Shown here piece by piece: positions 60,079 through 64,000 of a stretch of DNA of 64,000 nt; the first letter of the stretch is position 1, and every line of letters begins with the position of its first letter. This stretch comes from Torulaspora globosa (lineage: Eukaryota > Ascomycota > Saccharomycetes > Saccharomycetales > Saccharomycetaceae). The notes beneath the pieces are model-generated. The model was not told where the DNA came from and did not search any database. It saw only the letters and a program-made list of their open reading frames with translations. The stretch is taken from the NCBI RefSeq assembly GCF_014133895.1, contig NC_050728.1, forward strand, positions 1-64,000. The letters run 5' to 3'. The position numbers and the translations under genes were made by a program.

Positions 60079-62517
60079 ATGCACAAACGGGCCGTTTGGG
60101 CTGGGCAGAGCAGGCTCGGTACAAGGATGGGTCAGCTGGTGAGCAGCAGTAGCGTTGTTGTGGAGGTGACCGTTGGCGAGTGCGGTGACAGGCCCTTTTT
60201 CGTTGAGTACAACGGGTCGTATGTGCCCGCTGTGCGGCCGGGCGTTGTGTATGCGGTGCGGTTGAACCGGGACGGCGGTGAGGTGGTGTGTATGTTGCAG
60301 AAGGACGACTCCAGTGTCGAGATTCCGTTGCAGAGAACCGGGGCGCCCGACCGCTACGGCTTCAGACTGGATACGCCGTGTGCGAGCGGGTTCTACCGGC
60401 TGAAGTGTCTGGATGTGGACGCTGTGGTGTTCGTCAGTGGAGCCGAGGGTTCTCGGGCTGCTGAGCATATTTCTGGGTCCCACAGATTGCGTCATGGTAG
60501 TGCCTGGTTGCCAGATGGCGCGGAGTTTCGCAAACTGATAGGCGGTCTCGAGGATTCGGTGGCGTCTCTGCAGAAAAGCGCCCGTTGGAGGATACTGCTG
60601 GATAATCTAGTGAGACTTAATGATCTTCTTCGAGCGGTTTCGTCGGTTTGCGACGGTTTACTGAGCATAAGGGTCAGTTTCGCTGGCGACGAGGACCACC
60701 CTTTGAAACGACTTTTTAACGAAGATTTGCACGCTTGGATCCGTGCCTTTAATGCGAATCATGTGCTGAACGTATCGCAATCGCTCAGCAAAGACGTGAT
60801 AACGCCCTTGCAGGAGTTCCTGGAGTTTGAGAAACAAAATCAGAAGATACTCCCCAAGAAGCAAAAGAACTTTCACGAAGCGATGAGACTGATGTACTCC
60901 ACGCAATCGTCGCTACCTTTGAGCAGCAAGGTGCAGTACGAATTAGCACGGTTGGAATACCAAAACTTTCTCGACCAATGTTTTGTTGTTGGTCCGCCTC
61001 TGCGAAGATTATACAGCGGGGTATCGCTCTTTCTGCGAAAGCGAGTGCCAGAGAAGGAGCTCAACGAGAGCTACATGAAAAAAAATCATCAACTGAGATT
61101 ATCCATAAAAAACGCACGAAGTTTGAGTGACTTGACAAAACTGTACTCCTCGTTAAACACGCCGCATGTAGAGACTTATGCCTGGGTGGAATTTCAGGAA
61201 GGCGACAGTACTTCTGCCCCTGGCAGCACTGGCTCAAGCAGTGGCTCCCAATGGCGCCAATGGATTATCCTAGATGGTAATCAGTTGAGTGTATTTCATC
61301 ATTCCAAGAAGATACCCTTGCACACTGTTGATTTATCGTTCGCATGCATCAAGAAAATTAATAGGACCACAGTCGAGATACAAACGTCCGGATTACCTTT
61401 TTCAGTTCCAGCGTCCGCCAGTTCTTCTTCATCTGTTGAGCATACTAGCTCGAATTCCAAGAATCATCGGTCAAAGGTTTATTTGCTCTTCAAGGATCAT
61501 TCAGAGGCTGAGCAATGGTTTGATATGCTAAAGCAGGTCAATCTAGAAACTAAACAGTACTCAAGTTCTGCAGTTGAGGCCTCATCAAAACATAAGGATC
61601 ATACTGCCACTACTGCATCGTTAATTGATGTAGTCATGAGCCAGCATGAATCTAATTCCAGGTGCTGTGATTGTGGCGATTCCCAGACTGTGGAATGGAT
61701 TTCCATAAACCTACTCTGTGTGCTTTGCATAAAATGCTCCGGTGTTCACAGATCAATGGGTTCTCACGTCTCGAAGGTAAGATCCTTGACATTGGACAGT
61801 TTCACTTCACCGGAAATACTTCATCTTCTTCGAAACGACGTATCCAATGCGAATGTCAATTCCATTTACGAGTCAAGTGATCCAGAAGAAGCGAAACTCA
61901 CGCCACAATCCTCCGATTCTGAAAGATCGCGATATATCATCAACAAATATCAAGCATGCAAAATGGTATCCGATGGCAACCAGGATGCAAAAACCTCTTT
62001 GAAGTCGTTGATAAAGGCAATACATTTGGACAGCATCTACCTGCTACAGAAAACTATAGCACAATCCAAATACTCCCTCAGAGATATCGTCACCGAGCAG
62101 TCCAGATCCGATTGCGATGTAGTACTACCAACAATATTCCAGTACTCTCTTAAACACCACGAAATGGTTCATGGAAAACCTGTATTCTTCATAACTGAGT
62201 TCCTGCTGTACAACGGCCTTCCGGTTGATAGAATTCCAAATAATACATCCAATTGGTCTCCTGCTGTCATCGAATACTGGAAGAGCAAATTCGACATGTA
62301 TGGCGTTTTCTCGCCGAATACACACACGTCGAAACCTCCCGAGGGCAGGGAATCTACGCTGGCTCCGCTAAGCATACCAGCAGATAAACAGCCAGGGCGG
62401 CGATGGAGCTTGAATCATATGCCAAGCTCTCCGCAGATCAAGTCGCCTACGAATATATTAAATATGCATAAGTCTTTGAAGCTTTCGAAGAGGGGAAACG
62501 GAACGAGGAAGTCTTAG
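60079..62517 (+). CDS. AGE1: Age1-like ArfGAP with long N-terminus and PH domain
   Basis: The C-terminal half holds an ArfGAP zinc finger (residues about 531-600: CCDCGD, VLCIKCSGVHRSMGSHVS with the catalytic Arg, RSLTLDSF). Age1 activates Arf GTPases in transport from the trans-Golgi. Residues about 370-475 look like a PH domain (YAWVEFQ, WRQWIILDGNQL, VYLLFKDHSEAEQWFDML), and 150-350 is helical, BAR-like. The tail has degenerate ankyrin-like helices. At 812 residues it is much longer than S. cerevisiae Age1 (482) and resembles ACAP-type BAR-PH-ArfGAP proteins. The first ATG (60079) and a second at 60127 (MGQLVSSSS) are both possible. The 5' part is GC-rich. Confidence 0.9.
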   Translation: MHKRAVWAGQSRLGTRMGQLVSSSSVVVEVTVGECGDRPFFVEYNGSYVPAVRPGVVYAVRLNRDGGEVVCMLQKDDSSVEIPLQRTGAPDRYGFRLDTPCASGFYRLKCLDVDAVVFVSGAEGSRAAEHISGSHRLRHGSAWLPDGAEFRKLIGGLEDSVASLQKSARWRILLDNLVRLNDLLRAVSSVCDGLLSIRVSFAGDEDHPLKRLFNEDLHAWIRAFNANHVLNVSQSLSKDVITPLQEFLEFEKQNQKILPKKQKNFHEAMRLMYSTQSSLPLSSKVQYELARLEYQNFLDQCFVVGPPLRRLYSGVSLFLRKRVPEKELNESYMKKNHQLRLSIKNARSLSDLTKLYSSLNTPHVETYAWVEFQEGDSTSAPGSTGSSSGSQWRQWIILDGNQLSVFHHSKKIPLHTVDLSFACIKKINRTTVEIQTSGLPFSVPASASSSSSVEHTSSNSKNHRSKVYLLFKDHSEAEQWFDMLKQVNLETKQYSSSAVEASSKHKDHTATTASLIDVVMSQHESNSRCCDCGDSQTVEWISINLLCVLCIKCSGVHRSMGSHVSKVRSLTLDSFTSPEILHLLRNDVSNANVNSIYESSDPEEAKLTPQSSDSERSRYIINKYQACKMVSDGNQDAKTSLKSLIKAIHLDSIYLLQKTIAQSKYSLRDIVTEQSRSDCDVVLPTIFQYSLKHHEMVHGKPVFFITEFLLYNGLPVDRIPNNTSNWSPAVIEYWKSKFDMYGVFSPNTHTSKPPEGRESTLAPLSIPADKQPGRRWSLNHMPSSPQIKSPTNILNMHKSLKLSKRGNGTRKS

Positions 62518-62944
62518 TAGCGGTTATTGTATCAGTATTATAACAATAATTTTTTTTTTTTTGCAGCAGTTGTTTTTTCTTTAGTTGCCAAGGCGCCTGG
62601 CGACACAATATCCGCCATTGACGCTTTTTGTGACACCGAGCTCGAATAAGCTTTAGAGTCAGGAGGCGGCCCGTTTCTGACTTACTTTGCTGTCCTTCTC
62701 ATCAAAGTCTTCCTCGCGGAATATTCACCTCAGCAGATTCGAACTGCTGGTGTGCATCTGTCCCTGGCTTCTGAATACACTTCATCATCGCATTTTTTCC
62801 TCAACAACTATTCGATTAAGAGTTGATCTTTTGCTCATCTCCATCGCTTTGATTTAACCTTAACTGCTTTTATCCGATATTGCGTGCATCGCTACACAGT
62901 GAACTATTTGCTGTCACAGTTTGGAGCGACTAGTGGTACTGAAA
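62518..62944. promoter_or_regulatory. SPS1 upstream region with a candidate middle sporulation element
   Basis: The interval separates AGE1 from SPS1. TTTTGTG at 62626-62632 is the reverse complement of CACAAAA, the Ndt80 MSE core, about 313 bp before the SPS1 ATG. SPS1 is a sporulation gene, but the core is short. Confidence 0.3.
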
Positions 62945-64000
62945 ATGACTATTAACAACCTGAGTTGCTCAGAGCCCTCTGAGCTCTACTCTATACGGCA
63001 ATGTGTTGGGAGGGGCAATTTTGGCGACGTCTATAAAGCCTGTGACAAGAAAACTGGCGAAATCGTCGCCGTCAAAGTTGTCAACTTGGAGCACACCGAT
63101 GAAGACATAAATTTACTGGCTCAAGAAATATTCTTCCTAGCTGAATTAAAGTCGCCCTATATTACTAACTACATAACCACAATGACGGAAGATGCCTCGA
63201 TGTGGATCATCATGGAGTATTGCGGAGGCGGCTCATGTGCCGATTTATTAAAGAACATATACAATAATGGTTTACCAGAGGCAAAAGCTGCATACATTAC
63301 TAGGGAAGTAGTCAAAGGCCTTGTGTATCTACACGAGCAGAAGAAGATTCATCGCGATATAAAAGCGGCAAATATTCTGTTAACCGATGAAGGAAAGGTA
63401 AAATTAGGCGATTTTGGAGTAAGTGGTCAAATCAGGGCGACTTTAAAGAGAGGAACTTTTGTTGGGACTCCGTTTTGGATGGCGCCGGAGGTAGTTTCTA
63501 AGGAATCAGACGGCTATGACGAAAAAGCAGATATATGGTCGCTGGGAATTACGGTCTATGAACTCTTGAAAGGTTCACCTCCGCTTTCGAAGTGTGATCC
63601 AATGAAGGTAATGGCCAATCTTCCCAAAAGAAAACCACCTGTTCTTCATGGCAATTATTCGAGTACGGCGAAGCATTTCATAGCTTCGTGTCTGGTTAAA
63701 ACGCCCAAGAATCGACCATCAGCTGTCAATTTACTTGACACGGATTTTATCAGTAATACGCAATGCGTTGATCTGAAAAGCGATGTTGAAATGCTCAACA
63801 AAAGAAAATCAAAAGATGACTATCGCAGAATGCCTAAATTTCCTTTATGCGAGAAACTGTACGATGGATCTGAGAGCAGCGTACGTTGGGACTTCAGCAC
63901 TACTACGACGGCTGATAGAAACCCCGCCCTCTCTGCATCTGAGGCCAGTAAGATAACCACCAGCACACCTAGAAGTCCACTTTCCTCCAACATCAACAGT
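62945..64000 (+). CDS. SPS1: Sps1, Ste20/GCK-type protein kinase, partial (runs off the window)
   Basis: The frame starts with ATG at 62945 and is still open at the window end after 352 codons, so the 3' end is missing. The kinase domain begins near residue 14 and has VGRGNFGDVYKACDKK (glycine loop), AVKVVNLE (ATP lysine), HRDIKAANILL (catalytic loop), LGDFGVSGQI (DFG) and GTPFWMAPEV (activation segment, Ste20 signature). In S. cerevisiae Sps1 (490 residues) coordinates prospore-membrane closure and spore-wall formation in meiosis. It lies next to AGE1 as in YDR523C-YDR524C. The region after residue 270 is Ser/Thr-rich. Confidence 0.95.
   Translation, partial: MTINNLSCSEPSELYSIRQCVGRGNFGDVYKACDKKTGEIVAVKVVNLEHTDEDINLLAQEIFFLAELKSPYITNYITTMTEDASMWIIMEYCGGGSCADLLKNIYNNGLPEAKAAYITREVVKGLVYLHEQKKIHRDIKAANILLTDEGKVKLGDFGVSGQIRATLKRGTFVGTPFWMAPEVVSKESDGYDEKADIWSLGITVYELLKGSPPLSKCDPMKVMANLPKRKPPVLHGNYSSTAKHFIASCLVKTPKNRPSAVNLLDTDFISNTQCVDLKSDVEMLNKRKSKDDYRRMPKFPLCEKLYDGSESSVRWDFSTTTTADRNPALSASEASKITTSTPRSPLSSNINS

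Noticed and set aside
62726..62748. tRNA T-arm-like hairpin (agcagattcgaactgct)
   Set aside because: The stem is perfect, but no D-arm, anticodon arm or acceptor stem surrounds it at tRNA spacing.

Overview
The window is a chromosome end from a budding yeast of the Saccharomycetaceae. It most likely belongs to a lineage that did not undergo the whole-genome duplication, for example the Zygosaccharomyces/Torulaspora/Zygotorulaspora group. The evidence is gene order: homologues that S. cerevisiae keeps on two separate blocks (YCL048-YCL063 on chromosome III and YDR523-YDR532 on chromosome IV) are interleaved here in one row. A mating-type cassette with an HO-like site, a Ty3-like element next to a tRNA gene and typical yeast promoter motifs agree with this. 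Family names come from recognising the translated proteins; no database search was run.

Layout. (1) About 1-5100 is subtelomeric repeat DNA: a nearly G-free tract, a ~50-bp minisatellite with a 149-bp higher-order period, a ~193-bp direct repeat, a 46-bp GT-rich array and a 69-76-bp array. (2) About 5100-9300 is decayed DNA, including an unrecognised broken gene and a rearranged Ty3/gypsy relic. (3) 9349-16211 is a subtelomeric redox/stress island: a bacterial-type NAD(P)H quinone oxidoreductase, an aryl-alcohol dehydrogenase, a GRE2-type reductase and a 42-residue metallothionein-like gene. (4) 18130-23921 is a Ty3/gypsy element on the minus strand with both LTRs and a broken pol, lying 15 bp upstream of a tRNA-Glu(CTC) gene. 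(5) About 24585-28314 is a mating-type cassette carrying an intact alpha1 gene, a 5'-truncated HMG-box (a2-like) gene, and truncated pieces of SLA2 and DIC1, the genes that flank MAT in many yeasts. It lies on the telomere side of VAC17, as HML does in S. cerevisiae, so it is read as a silent HML-type cassette. No alpha2 homeodomain gene is visible in it. (6) 28456-32908 is an AT-rich gene desert. (7) 32909-64000 is ordinary, dense, conserved chromosome: VAC17, MRC1, KRR1, ADF1, MIC10, PEX34, an unrecognised gene, KAR4, SPB1, PBN1, LRE1/HLR1, QCR7, APA1/2, CAB1, KRE28, RBA50, SNA2, DCG1, a small GPI protein, AGE1 and the start of SPS1.

Regulation fits function in several places: two MCB boxes before MRC1, PAC and RRPE motifs before KRR1/ADF1 and SPB1, HAP and CBF1 sites before QCR7, paired GATAAG sites before DCG1, a Yap1-type site before the aryl-alcohol dehydrogenase, and Ace1/Cup2-like sites before the metallothionein.
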